From NCBI GenBank assembly GCA_037893245.1, contig JBAIAA010000259.1, forward strand, positions 502,001 to 566,000: DNA of 64,000 bases, read 5' to 3'. The notes under the pieces are model-generated. The model saw only the letters and a program-made list of their open reading frames with translations, was not told the DNA's origin and made no database searches. Position numbers and translations under genes: made by a program. Within the stretch, counting starts at the first letter, position 1; every line of letters begins with the position of its first letter. Below are positions 41,584 to 54,726 of this stretch, one piece after another. The DNA is from Crossaster papposus (lineage: Eukaryota; Echinodermata; Asteroidea; Velatida; Solasteridae).

Positions 41584-43344
41584 CTAGCAGGATGCCGCGC
41601 TTCGCGCGGCACCTGCTAGCTGGGTGAAATCGTAACTTATAGAGTGAGTGAGTTTTTAGGGTTTAACGCCGTACCAGCATCAATGGCCATATTCACGGCG
41701 GGAACAAATTTCATTCAACAATTTTTTATTTCATTCAACAATTAATGTGAAGAAGTTACAGTTTTAGAGGTGGGAGGAAAACCCCAGAAGAATATCCTGA
41801 GGAAAAACCCACGGAGTCAGGCAGGGACTGAAAACCCAATCCACATATTGGCCCAGGCCGGATTCGAACCCGGGTCATAGTGGTGGAAGGCGAGGAAAGA
41901 ACCGCTACACCAACCTGACTCCCCGTAACTTATAGATACACCTTGTTGACGTCTTAAAAACATAATGGATTGTACGACAAACAAATCGCGAAACTTAGCG
42001 AGTAGAGTACCAGCTAGAAAGTATTTCGAGCGCACGAAATTATTTCGAGCTCACGAACAGATATTCTTGGAGCGCAAGAAGTCATTTCGTGGCCACGACA
42101 ACATTTCGAGCTCACGAAATAAGTTATTTTGAGTGCACGAAATAAAATACTCAAATTATTTCGTAACGGTGATTTTTATTCGTCATATGTCCCTTTAGGG
42201 GCTCCGTAGAATACCATCGACTCTGAATAACAAACAATCTTTGTAAAAATACTTCCCGACTTCCGAACTAATAATACTCAATAGGCAGTCCATCTTCGCT
42301 TGCATGCTGCCTGCGTCTCGTGATTTTTTAACAGGAATCGTACGGGAACCAATACGAACCACTTCGGGATTTCTGATTTACATCATCGTGAAAATCGTGA
42401 TTAAAAAACCCAACAGGCCGGCCACCTGACAGTGCGCCCTCAACTGACGTAATGCAGTCACGTTTCGAAATTTGCATATTCATATCCACCATCGCCTTAC
42501 AATTTCGCGACATTTTTGCGCGATCAAAGTTGAAATTGAGGCAATAGCGATATGTTTCGGAGTGTTTTGAGACAGATAATGTTGTAATATTTAAGTATCG
42601 ACGATGTGAAGCAAAGACATTTGCCCAAAAAGCAACACGAAAGGAATAAATCATTTTTTAACGTTCCCAAGCTGTGACTGAAACGTGGTAGACGCGCAGG
42701 AATTCGAACCCGAAAACGAAGCCGGAGCTCAACTGGTACTATGTTTACTCCGCAGTAAACCAAGGAAGTATAAATCGGGGCACCAGCTCAAATAACACGT
42801 GACGGGGCCGCCCAATGGCGAATAACAAACTCGGCACCAACTCGGCCACCGCGCGAGCAAGGCGGATACAATTAATTTGCGAAGGCTTCGCGTAACGCAT
42901 GTAGCCGCCGCTTAATCGCAAACAGCCAACAATTTGGTAACCGAGTTACGGTAGTACGATTTCGGGAAGGCTTCGGCCCGAACTCCGGGCAAGGACGATG
43001 CAAAAATAACGCAATAGTTCACGCAAAAAGGCCCACAGACATCGACAGGCAATCGAAAAGCGATTACGCGTTTATCGGTAACGTCCGTTTCTTTTAAATC
43101 TCACTTCGGACGAATACGATTTTTTTTTAAATCTTATTCCCCGGGGGATTCCCCGGGGATTCCCCGTCGCGAACGATCCGGCACCCCAATGCACCGACGC
43201 CGGCGGCACACACGCGCGGCGACGAGTCGCCCGACCAAAAGCCAAGATGGCGCGGCCCTGTGTTCCAAGATGGCGCGGCCCTGCGTTCCAAGATGGCGGC
43301 GCCCAGGGACAAGATGGCGCATTTGTCATCTTTTATAGTATAGA
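41584..43344 (-). mobile_element. Non-autonomous Helitron, tandem copy 3 with SINE insertion
   Basis: The junction with copy 2 is a direct CTAG-to-TC fusion when read on the minus strand. Without the SINE and one duplication it is about 1468 bp. The host base before its TC end is A. Near the 5' end it has repeated AAGATGGCGCGGCC units that vary in number between copies. Confidence 0.88.
41643..41923 (-). mobile_element. tRNA-derived SINE with 12-bp target-site duplication
   Basis: CGTAACTTATAG occurs at 41631-41642 and 41924-41935 but only once in the other Helitron copies. The minus strand starts GGGAGTCAGGTTGGTGTAGC (box A) and has GGTTCGAATCCGG (box B), and the element ends in ACTC repeats. 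It has all the marks of LINE-driven retroposition. Confidence 0.93.
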
Positions 43345-43999
43345 TAGGTATAGATACCAGGAAGTAAACAACTTGACACGTCTCTGTGAAAAAAAGTAAA
43401 CAAATCAGATGAGCGGTATTCATAATGACGTGAAGCATATTTGGTAAGTATATGCAGGTATGCATTTTGTTTAGGTGTATGAAAATGTGTTTCTTTAGGT
43501 AAAATATTTTGGGTGAATTTAGAAACGGAATTATATAAACCAGACAAGCAGGCGACGTCCTTTTCAGACTTTAGTAACGTCTTTCCGACTTTTCTCAAAT
43601 GTAAACGGTATAGGCCTAGGCTACTTTACTACTAGTACTAGTTCTACCATTTCTTACTGACTTTTGGATAGACTTCCAATTAATTCAGTTAAAATTGTTG
43701 ACCATGTTAAATGTATACATGTAGGCCCTACAATTTTTGAATCAAACTCGATTGCTGGTGTCCGGAAATTGGGCAGAAACGGGCAGTAGGGTGAATCGGC
43801 AGTAGCTAGACTTCAGTAGCAATGTCATGTTGCACTAAAATTGGCAATTATAAATATTAACCAAGGCACTATTTATAGACTTAGACATTTTTAACATAAT
43901 GATTTATGGCTACCTTCATTTTCATTGTGACTTTGCATTCATGAGATGGGCATCAGCCTTTTTTTATAGCTCAAACCAAGTGCAATAAAATAATTAATC
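43345..43999. other. Intergenic sequence, nothing recognised
   Basis: AT-rich; no supported gene. Confidence 0.4.
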
Positions 44000-44125
44000 C
44001 TCTAGATCTAGTCCGAGTTACTGGACTCTAGTTATCGCTTTTTTTTAACATTTGGACATTATCTGGCGATGTCCAAATATTAAAGAAGCGATATTAGTCC
44101 AGTAACTCGGACTACTCCAGATCAA
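44000..44125. repeat. Long imperfect hairpin (AGTCCGAGTTACTGGACT arms)
   Basis: AGTCCGAGTTACTGGACT at about 44009 is mirrored at about 44095. The stems continue through ATCGCTT and TTTGGACAT, giving arms of about 50 bases with a small loop. Confidence 0.85.
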
Positions 44126-45992
44126 TGAATCTTACTAGAAGAAAATACAATAATCTGCAAATAGCGTCACGTTGTGATTTGAACCGAGGGCCATTGCTCA
44201 CAAGCTAGAAATGTTTAATCTAGTATAGGCTATGGGCTGGTTCGAAGGAGTGGTCATAAATGTATGTAGGGCCTAGTTGAGGAGGCATCAAGCACACATG
44301 AATTGCAATTATAATTTCATATGGACAGTGAAGTTGTAATAAAGTCAAAACACAACATCCAGTCGATCATAATTTTGGTCATTTAGTCAAATTATAAAGA
44401 ATTATGACCAAGGAATGCCAATTGTAATGATTCATTTAAATAGGCAAATATGAACCTGATGATGAGTTACAAGACCGGATAAACTTCTTATTGACTTGAT
44501 GTGATGAATTAATTATTACTAAAACAATATTTGTATAACAAGAATTACATCTTAAATTGAAACTAGAAATATTGCAGCCAGGAAGAACTGACAGTGAGGA
44601 TTGGGCGTAGAATCAACGACCAGGATGTGACGAAGAGATGTGGGCTAGGTCGGAGTGAAGAACTTATGACCACAGTAGGATATTAAGAGATTGACATCCA
44701 TGGTAGAATTGATGACCATCTTGGACTTCAAGGTACATTGTAATATGCAGTGTCCAATCAAACTGGACCATATTGATACAAATTATTCAATTTGTCATTT
44801 CAACTAAATGGGTCACAGGTCATTCCGCATAACTAACGCACGCTTTATTAATGGTCGCACATCTTAAATTCAATCATCTTAAATTCAATCAGAATGGGCA
44901 GTTTGCTTAGCATCGCGTGACATTACATCAGCAATTTTATCCTGAATAACCTTTGACCTGGACTATTTCATTGAGATACTAAACTGGCTTATTGAGTCCC
45001 ACTTTCTAGGGATGTTTCGAATATTCAAATATCAACCAAATATTCAAATACTATTTTGCTAGTTTGAATATTCGTTAACACATTTGTTTCTTCTTTTTCT
45101 TACCATGCCCATTCCTTTGTTAGACATGTACAGTGACAAAGATGCCGTGTGCCGGTGTACTACACATCACATATTGCCTTGTACTTATAGAGGTGAGCTA
45201 TTTGGTCGCAGAGCTTGACAAATCCCGGGCCCAGACGGCGCCACGACAACCATGCCAGGGCTCTAGGCAACCAAAGTTTCCCGTGTTATACCAACTGTAT
45301 TGCACATGTTTTTTTTCAGAGAATCAAACACAATAATCATGTACCAGAAAGTTACACAAATCAGCAGGTACAAGCAACAATATTCACCCACAAATAAAGT
45401 TTAATATCATCGCCCAGTAACTTATACCTTTCAAAAACGTTTTTCTTTTTAAACCCAATTTTGGAATATTTGACAATTCGGTCATAACTCATAACGCAGT
45501 TTCGAATATCGAATACTAAATAATTCGAAAATAAACAGCCTACCACTTCCTTCAGATCTTTGCACTGTGGCATTCATGTAAATTTCTATTTTTCAACTTG
45601 AATAGATTTTGACCTAAACTCAAAACAAATGTACCAGTAATTCTCCTTTAGTACAAAATCAAGCCATGCATGTTTTGATTGAGAAGCTGTGAAATGTGTT
45701 TGCTGCCATACGATTAATTGCAAGTACATGTAGGCTGGTGTGTTCAGGAAGGTCAGTGTAATGGGGGCAGAAATACCTTTTTGAACATTGTTAAATTTGT
45801 ACTTGCATTTTTTTTGCAGGTACAGACGAGATTCAACTTTTCAAAGACTGCCAGGATAGATCAGTTGGATTCAACTACATATTTTTATTTTTGTTTAATT
45901 ACTTAAATACACCAGTAGTAAACAGCTTTAATTGTCTTACTCTTAGGCCATCTTAACTTATTTGATTTAAATTTATTTTAGTATCATTACTT
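44126..45992. other. Intergenic sequence, nothing recognised
   Basis: AT-rich with scattered short ORFs of no recognisable family. Confidence 0.4.
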
Positions 45993-46260
45993 AAAGGTAG
46001 GATACACCATTGGTAATTGTTTGAATTATCATGAATGGGTAGATTTGGGGGGTTGTATCTTATAGTAAATATCGTTTAACTGACCTGTCCGAAGTTTTAC
46101 AATCACGGATGCCGAGAAAAGCACAAAAAACAGCGTTTGTTTTATCTTCTTTTTTTTGCGAGATGCCTAGAATCATTATTTACTTTCAAATAAGTAAGAT
46201 ATTTCTTAATAATTCGGTAGTAAATATTTTCGATATCTGCAAATGGTGTATCCTACCTAT
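45993..46260 (+). mobile_element. MITE of the AAGGTAGGATACACC family, complete copy
   Basis: It starts AAGGTAGGATACACCATT next to TA and ends AAATGGTGTATCCTACCT. It defines both ends of the family used to interpret 50600-61501. Confidence 0.85.
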
Positions 46261-46564
46261 AAATTTAAACCAAGAAAACTTAACGAAAGTAATTTTCTTT
46301 TTGACAGATGTAAATGGTTTATTTAATGCTTCATTTGTACTTTTATCGACATCTCTTTCATAATTTGTTATTTTATTTTGTGAAAACAAGATGTTAATAA
46401 TATTTTGCAACTAAAGATTATAAAAAAAAATGTGCAAATGAGTTTTAATTCTTTGTGTGGAATACAATTATACAATTATACAATTATACAATGATGTATA
46501 AAACGTCATATCGTAACATTGCTATCGCTCCTGACGTTAGCCCTTGGGTCTAGACTAGTAGTAA

Positions 46565-46860
46565 TGTCATGGCCCAGTGGTTACGGTGTTCGACTCATGT
46601 ACGATGGTGCTTGGGTTCAAACGCGACCAGGAACATGGTGTTTGTGCCCTTGGGCAAGACACTTAACTACAATTGCCTCTCTCCACCCAGGAGTATAAAT
46701 GGGTACCTGTGAGGGTCGAGGCCGATTGAGCGCATATAAACGGCTGCCGCGTGGTCCAGGGCCTGATGAACGGGGTAATAATTGTAAAGCGCTTTGAGAT
46801 CGTTGATACAATGTAAAGCGCTATATAAGCACGAACATTATTATTATTATTATTATTAGA
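46565..46860 (+). mobile_element. tRNA-derived SINE, copy 2 (near complete)
   Basis: It has box A GGCCCAGTGGTTACGG and box B GGGTTCAAACG, the body CTTGGGCAAGACACTT, CTCCACCCAGGAGTATAAA and GTAAAGCGCTTTGAGAT, and an ATT-repeat tail at 46838-46858. Confidence 0.85.
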
Positions 46861-46979
46861 CTAACTTTACAGTCATTAGTCATACTTATTTTATAAATAA
46901 ATTAGGCAAACATTTTGCTATAGTGATAAAATCACAAACACAAACAAAGAAATCGATAAATCAAACGCTAAACCTTGCT

Positions 46980-47075
46980 GCAGAGGAAGGTCGAGCCAAC
47001 TCGACCGTCGAGCCAAGTAGAGCCAACTCGACCGTCGAGCCAAGTCGAGCCAACTCGACCGTCGAGCCAACTCAA
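46980..47075. repeat. Short 30-bp tandem repeat (GAGCCAACTCGACCGTC)
   Basis: GAGCCAACTCGACCGTCGAG is repeated three times with a partial copy. No other feature is seen in 46861-47570. Confidence 0.8.
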
Positions 47076-47574
47076 CCATGATGTGTAGCGCCCTGCCAAA
47101 ACACAGCAGTTCGCGGCCGCAATGACGCGAACCGTGCGCAGTCGAGTTGTCTTATCCGTCGAGTTGTCTGCGCGCGCTCCGGTCGACGCATCAACAATTT
47201 TTGGTCGGGTCGACAAATGGATAATTTACGTGTCAAATACCAACAATTTGATTAAAAACCAACTTTATTCAGTGCACTGAGCTTTGCTTGTTCTTTATGA
47301 TCTGGAAGATTGACACTTCTGGCGGTTTAAGCCTCCGAACTTGTGGTCCGAAGACGGCGATGATTTACATGTAAACAAACGGCACATCCGGGAGTTTTTT
47401 CATGTTTTGCTTATTAAAATGGCGCCCAAAACGCTCCATGTCGTACCTCCATTTTGGAGGTGAAGTAATCCAGCTTGCGCCTACGGCGCTCTACGATCTT
47501 TGATGCATATGTAGTGGCTCTACAGGCAAGTATTCGTTCGTAGACCCCTACCACACTACTGTGGGGGGGGGGGG

Positions 47575-48110
47575 GATTTTGTCTGTTCATATTTCTTAGG
47601 TTTTTTTCTATTATCCGATCACATTTTCATACTATTCTTGTTTACAACACAATGGCCAAGCCCGTCTTACGTAGCTTTGTCTGTTCATATTTCTTAGGTT
47701 TTTTTCTTTCTATTATCAGATCACATTTTCATACAATTCTTGTTTACAACACATTGGCCAAGCCCGTCTAACGTAGTTTGGTCTGTTCATATTTCTTACG
47801 TTTTTGTCTTTATATTATCATATCACATTTTCATACAATTCTTGTTTACAACACATTGGACAAGCCTGTCATCACATTTTCATACTATTCTTGTTTTACA
47901 ACACATTGGCCAAGCCCGTCTAACGTAGTTTGGTCTGTTCATATTTCTTAGGTTTTTGTCTTTCTGTTATCATATCACATTTTCATACAATTCTTGTTGA
48001 CAACACATTGGCCAAGCCTGTCTAACGTAGTTTGTTCTGTTCATATTTCTTACAATTTTTTCCTATTTTCGGATCACATTTGCATACTATTCTAATTTAC
48101 CTCACATTGA
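47575..48110. repeat. About 98-bp tandem array (TCTGTTCATATTTCTTA units)
   Basis: TCTGTTCATATTTCTTA occurs at about 47581, 47681, 47781, 47933 and 48036. Each is followed by TCACATTTTCATAC, TTCTTGTTTACAACACA and GGCCAAGCC. One unit near 47870 is truncated. Confidence 0.88.
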
Positions 48111-48498
48111 TTAACTCCTGTATCCGGTCATAGATAGTGTGTATGTAATGATTCACCGCAATACGCTACTGCAGGTTTCGCACATCGCATTCATGTGATG
48201 CACGTGTGTATAGTTGTCTAAGGGTCGTGGCTAACTCACAAACGAAGATAGGTCAATTGCTCATGGTCTAAAACATAAATCTACCAAAATTAAGGGTAGG
48301 ATAAGGGAAAATTGGGGTTAGGGGTCAGGAAAGTTTGTTTTGTGTGCACAAATGAACAGGAATGTCTCCCAAGGGTACCATTATTGGTAATTGTTATTAT
48401 TAACTCTTTCAGTGCCAAGGTCGTACATTTTTGATGCTATTTTATCTTCTCCAAAAGTGCCATTAATCCTACATGTTCTGGTTATCGTGAGAGAGCAC

Positions 48499-50201
48499 CA
48501 GAGTTGTATGACTCGAGTCCAGGACTCGGACTCGAGTCCGTCTCGAGTCACAATTTTGGTGACTCGGACTTGACTCGAGTCACGTCGGCAAAAGACTCGG
48601 ACTCGGACTCGGACTTGACTACCATGACTCGGACTTGACCTCGAGGACTCGTGACTCGAGTCACGTATTTTCACCAACAATACCTTATTTAATTTTTTGT
48701 AAATATTAAAAACAATTTTAATGATCCGATCGTCATGCACATGGAAGAATATTAACGTTTAGCACACGAAATAAGCAGTTACACTGATGTTGCAAGTAAT
48801 AGTGTTCGTGATTACTGTGTTGCTATGACCATGTAGTGTACAGCGCACATGTGTATGTTCAATACGCATAATAACACTGGGATATATTTCTGTAAAGCAT
48901 TATTGTGCACGACACCAATACTAACGCTGGTATTCTGTCAACCTTAACACCATAGCCACTGCTTGATGCATATTACCAGGGAAATAGGAATTCGTCTCCG
49001 GTGTGGCGGTCTCACTTCTCCGGCGTGCTAGCTTCTCCGGGCAGATTGAGCGGATAAGTCAGCACGTTACAATCACATACTCATTTCTCCGCTGTGCTCA
49101 CTTCTCCTGATGCCGAGCTACCAAAAGAGGGCGCTATCACCATATTTTTCATCGCAAAATGTGGCTGATTTCAAGACCAATTTTCGATAACTATATAGGG
49201 AAAAGACGACCGAATTGGGCAACAGGATCAACAAAGATTGGAAAATATCTTATTTTGAAGATTGTAGCAAGTTGTTTTCATCAGATAGGAATGATTGACT
49301 GAACCGAGGGGAATTTTTAATTATATCTCTGAGCACTCACATCCATGAGGCATAAATCTTTTTGATGGAGGCGTACCACCGCATTACGTATATTCGTTAT
49401 TATTACATGTATTGTAAATAAATGCAACTGGCAACTACACTTTTTAAACACATTTTATTTGACCCTATTTCAGTCATCATGAATAAGTATAATAAATATA
49501 CAATCCAATCGATATGTTGGTTTGAGTACAGCAGTAGTTGTACGATGCCTTGTACAATTTTGCCGCACGGCCCCGTCGCCGCGGAAATTCTGAATTCTAC
49601 TGGTACCCTAGCTGTATGTAACGTAGACATCATCCTACAATCTTACGTGCACGCGCACCAGTACATTACCAAAGAACTCAGCACACAGAATAAAGTCGGC
49701 GAAAATGTAAGCCACTGCGCACTTTTGCGCATGCGTATTGAAGCGAAATTTCCCTTTCGGAGAAGTGAGCACCCCGGAGAAGTGAGACCGCCACACCGGA
49801 GTTCGAATGACGGCTTTAGCAGGCTGCGGCTATATCGCTACCTCTTTTTAATGTTAAAACATAGGCGGCTTACGCGCTGATCTAGCCATAGACGCAACCG
49901 AAGCTGACCATAGTCTGGCATGTCCGGTACCTGTAAAAACACCTCCTGTATATTGCACTGAGTCTGAGATGGCTGTGTGTTGTTTGCGATCAATAGTGAT
50001 CCAGTCATCTAAGTGAATTGGTTGAAGTATTTTAACTATTCAATTATTTAAACAAGTGACCCGTGACTCGGACTCGGACTCGAACCAAGTGACTCGTAAC
50101 TCGGACTCGGACCAAGTGACTCGGGACTCGGACTCGGACTCGGACCAAGTGACTCGGGACTCGGACTCGGACTCGACATAGGTGACTCGACTACAACACT
50201 G
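48499..50201. mobile_element. Non-autonomous hAT element with perfect 8-bp duplication
   Basis: GAGAGCAC flanks it at 48491-48498 and 50202-50209. The termini CAGAGTTGTA and, inverted, CAGTGTTGTAG are hAT-like. Subterminal arrays of GACTCGGACTCG occupy 48510-48665 and 50060-50185. The interior has no hAT transposase and contains another inverted-repeat element. Confidence 0.9.
48996..49801. mobile_element. Nested inverted-repeat element inside the hAT element
   Basis: It begins CTCCGGTGTGGCGGTCTCAC and ends with the same sequence inverted. CACTTCTCCGG-like motifs recur near both ends. TTCG lies just outside each end. A 152-codon ORF (49422-49880) crosses its right border and is not a recognised protein. 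Confidence 0.75.
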
Positions 50202-50401
50202 GAGAGCACAAATTGCTCTAACATTACTATTTATTACATGTACAGCCTTTTTTTGTCTTAGTTGGTTCTAGGCATGGGCACTTAAAGAGTTAAGATTTGT
50301 TTGTCTCACTTTGAATGCTGTTAAAATTTGATTCTGCTTAAGACATAGAAAAACCAATGATTTCATGTTTTGTTTTTTTCTTTGCTCGTTGCCGTCATCA
50401 G

Positions 50402-50553
50402 CCTAAACAGCTGAGCCGAGAGCTACAGCAGGAGTTACACGACGAAGCCCAGGAGATGTTGGGCCGCTACCTCGTCGTCCGCATGGCTCACCGTAAAAAC
50501 TACCAGAGGCTCTCCTAGCATCGCTGGAGACTGACGCCGATATGCTCAGTGGT
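50402..50553 (+). other. Possible orphan exon
   Basis: A pyrimidine tract and CGTCATCAG precede a frame reading PKQLSRELQQELHDEAQEML and GRYLVVRMAHRKNYQRLS, then TAG at 50516-50518. A GTAAGC follows at 50552. The composition is protein-like and unlike its AT-rich surroundings, but I do not recognise the family. It may be a terminal exon, a pseudo-exon or chance. Confidence 0.35.
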
Positions 50554-50929
50554 AAGCAAGGAGGGGGAACCAAAACATGGGTGCGATGAGACACATTTAA
50601 AGGTAGTATACACCATTGGTCATTGCTTGAATTATCATGAATAAGTAGATGTGGGGGATTGTATTTTATAGTAAATATCGTTTAACTGAGCTGTCCGAAG
50701 TTTTACAATCATGGATGCCGAGAAAAGCACGAAAAACAGTATTTTTTCAACCGGCGTCGAGCAGTTATTCTGGAGCAATTGCAGAATACCCCGCCACGCG
50801 AAAGCAACCCCCTAAATACAGCGGATACCGGATACGGGGTGGATCGTAAGCGAAGAGCCAAGGAGAAGAGTGATCACGAGAGGTCGCAGTTTTCCCCCAA
50901 CATCTGGCTTGTGCCAAGCACGGACTTTT

Positions 50930-53900
50930 AGAGGCGGATACTCGGTGGGCCCGGGTGGGCCAAGCACGCACGCAGCGCAAATGGATAGGGGATCTCGTAA
51001 AAACGACTAAGTCCAAAGGAGTTCCCCCATACGCGGATACGCGGATACTCGGTGGGCCGGGGGGGGGGGGGGGGGGGGGGGGGTGGAACAGCCAGGCACG
51101 CACGCAACGCAAATGAATAGGGGATTTCGTAAAAACGACTAAGTCCAAAGGAGTTCCCCCGAGGCGGATACGCGGATACGCGGATACTCGGTGGGCCCGG
51201 GTGGGCCAAGCACGCACGCAACGCAAATGGATAGGGGATCTCGTAGAAACGACTAAGTCCAAATGAGTTCCCCCCGAAGCGGATACGCGGATACGCGGAT
51301 ACTCGGTGGTCCGGTGGGGGGGGGGGGGGGGGGGGGGGGGGGTTGGAACAGCCAGGCACGCACGCAACGCAAATGAATAGGGGATTTCGTAAAAACGACT
51401 CAGTCCAAAGGAGTTCCCCCCGAAGCGGATACGCGGATACTCGGTGGGCCAGGGGGGGGGGGGGGGGGGGGGGGGAACAGCCAGGCACGCACGCAACGCA
51501 AATGAATAGGGGATTTCGTAAAAACGACTCAGTCCAAAGGAGTTCCCCCCGAAGCGGATACGCGGATACTCGGTGGGCCGGGGGGGGGGGGGGGAGGGGT
51601 GGAACAGCCAGACACGCACGCAACGCAAATGAATAGGGGATCTCGTAAAAACGACTAAGTCCAAAGGAGTTCCCCCGAGGCGGATACGCGGATACGCGGA
51701 TACGCGGATACTCGGTGGGCCCGGGTGGGCCAAGCACGCACGCAACGCAAATGGATAGGGGATCTCGTAGAAACGACTAAGTCCAAATGAGTTCCCCCCG
51801 AAGCGGATAAGCGGATACGCGGATACGCGGATACTCGGTGGGCCGGGGGGGGGGGGGGGGGGTGGAACAGCCAGGAACGCACGCAACGCAAATGAATAGG
51901 GGATCTCGTAAAAACGACTAAGTCCAAAGGAGTTCCCCCGAGGCGGATGCGCGGATACGCGGATACGCGGATACTCGGTGGGCCCGGGTGGGCCAAGCAC
52001 GCACGCAACGCAAATGGATAGGGGATCTCGTAGAAACGACTAAGTCCAAATGAGTTCCCCCCGAAGCGGATAAGCGGATACGCGGATACGCGGATACTCG
52101 GTGGGCCGGGGGGGGGGGGGGGGGGGGGGCGGGTGGAACAGCCAGGCAGGCACGCAACGCAAATGAATAGGGGATCTCGTAAAAACGATAGGCGGATAGG
52201 CGGATACGCGGATACGCGGATATGCGGATACTCGGTGGGCCCGGGTGTGCCAAGCACGCACGCAACGCAAATGTATAGGGGATCTCGTAAAAACGACCAA
52301 GTCCAAATGAGTTCCCCCCGAAGCGGATACGCGGATACGCGGATACTCGGTGGGCCGGGGGGGAGGGGGGGGGGGGGGGGGGGGCGGGTGGAACAGCCAG
52401 GCAGGCACGCAACGCAAATGAATAGGGGATCTCGTAAAAACGACTAAGTCCAAAGGAGTTCCCCCCTACACGGATACGCGGATACTAGGTGGGCCGGGGG
52501 GGGGGGGGGGGGGGAGGGTGGAACAGCCAGGAACGCACGCAACGCAAATGAATAGGGGATCTCGTAAAAACGACTAAGTCCAAATGAGTTCCCCCGAAGC
52601 GGATAAGCGGATACGCGGATACGCGGATACGCGGATACTCGGTGGGCCGGGGGGGGGGGGGGGGGGGGGGGGCGGGTGGAACAGCCAGGCAGGCACGCAA
52701 CGCAAATGAATAGGGGATCTCGTAAAAACGATAGGCGGATAGGCGGATACGCGGATACGCGGATACGCGGATACTCGGTGGGCCCGGGTGTGCCAAGCAC
52801 GCACGCAACGCAAATGTATAGGGGATCTCGTAGAAACGACCAAGTCCAAATGAGTTCCCCCCGAAGCGGATACGCGGATACGCGGTGGGCCGGGGGGGGG
52901 GGGGAGGGTGGAACAGCCAGGAACGCACGCAACGCAAATGAATAGGGGATCTCGTAAAAACGACTAAGTCCAAAGGAGTTCCCCCGAGGCGGATACGCGG
53001 ATACGCGGATACTCGGTGGGCCCGGGTGGGCCAAGCACGCACGCAACGCAAATGGATAGGGGATCTCGTAGAAACGACTAAGTCCAAATGAGTTCCCCCC
53101 GAAGCGAATACGCGGATACGCGGATACTCGGTGGGCCGGGGGGGAGGGGGGGGGGGGGGGGGGGGGCGGGTGGAACAGCCAGGCAGGCACGCAACGCAAA
53201 TGAATAGGGGATCTCGTAAAAACGACTAAGTCCAAAGGAGTTCCCCCCTACACGGATACGCGGATACTCGGTGGGCCGGGGGGGGGGGGGGGGAGGGTGG
53301 AACAGCCAGGAACGCACGCAACGCAAATGAATAGGGGATCTCGTAAAAACGACTAAGTCCAAATGAGTTCCCCCGAAGCGGATAAGCGGATACGCGGATA
53401 CGCGGATACGCGGATACGCGGATACTCGGTGCGCCGGGGGGGGGGGGGGGGGGGCGGGTGGAACAGCCAGGCAGGCACGCAACGCAAATGAATAGGGGAT
53501 CTCGTAAAAACGATAGGCGGATAGGCGGATACGCGGATACGCGGATACGCGGATACTCGGTGGGCCCGGGTGTGCCAAGCACGCACGCAACGCAAATGTA
53601 TAGGGGATCTCGTAGAAACGACCAAGTCCAAATGAGTTCCCCCCGAAGCGGATACGCGGATACGCGGTGGGCCGGGGGGGGGGGGGAGGGTGGAACAGCC
53701 AGGAACGCACGCAACGCAAATGAATAGGGGATCTCGTAAAAACGACTAAGTCCAAAGGAGTTCCCCCGAGGCGGATACGCGGATACGCGGATACTCGGTG
53801 GGCCCGGGTGGGCCAAGCACGCACGCAACGCAAATGGATAGGGGATCTCGTAGAAACGACTAAGTCCAAATGAGTTCCCCCCGAAGCGGATACGCGGATA

Positions 53901-54692
53901 CTCGGTGGGCCGGGGGGGGGGGGGGAGGGTGGAACAGCCAGGAACGCACGCAACGCAAATGAATAGGGGATCTCGTAAAAACGACTAAGTCCAAAGGAGT
54001 TCCCCCGAGGCGGATACGCGGATACGCGGATACTCGGTGGGCCCGGGTGGGCCAAGCACGCACGCAACGCAAATGGATAGGGGATCTCGTAGAAACGACT
54101 AAGTCCAAATGAGTTCCCCCCGAAGCGGATACGCGGATACGCGGATACTCGGTGGTCCGGTGGGGGGGGGGGGGGGGGGGGGGGGGTGGAACAGCCAGGC
54201 ACGCACGCAACGCAAATGAATAGGGGATTTCGTAAAAACGACTCAGTCCAAAGGAGTTCCCCCCGAAGCGGATACGCGGATACTCGGTGGGCCAGGGGGG
54301 GGGGGGGGGGGGGGGGGAACAGCCAGGCACGCACGCAACGCAAATGAATAGGGGATTTCGTAAAAACGACTCAGTCCAAAGGAGTTCCCCCCGAAGCGGA
54401 TACGCGGATACTCGGTGGGCCGGGGGGGGGGGGGGGGGGGGGAGGGGTGGAACAGCCAGACACGCACGCAACGCAAATGAATAGGGGATCTCGTAGAAAC
54501 GACTAAGTCCAAATGAGTTTCCCCCGAAGCGGATACGCGGATACGCGGATACTCGGGGGGCCAGGGGGGGGGGGGGGGGGGGTGGAACAGCCAGGCACGC
54601 ACGCAACGCAAATGAATAGGGGATCTCGTAAAAACGACTAAGTCCAAATGAGTTCCCCCCGAAGCGGATACGCGGATACTCGGTGGTCCGGT

Positions 54693-54726
<34 letters not shown>

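Noticed and set aside
49422-49880. 152-codon ORF as a hAT transposase
   Set aside because: It lacks hAT motifs, crosses the border of a nested element and looks like chance.
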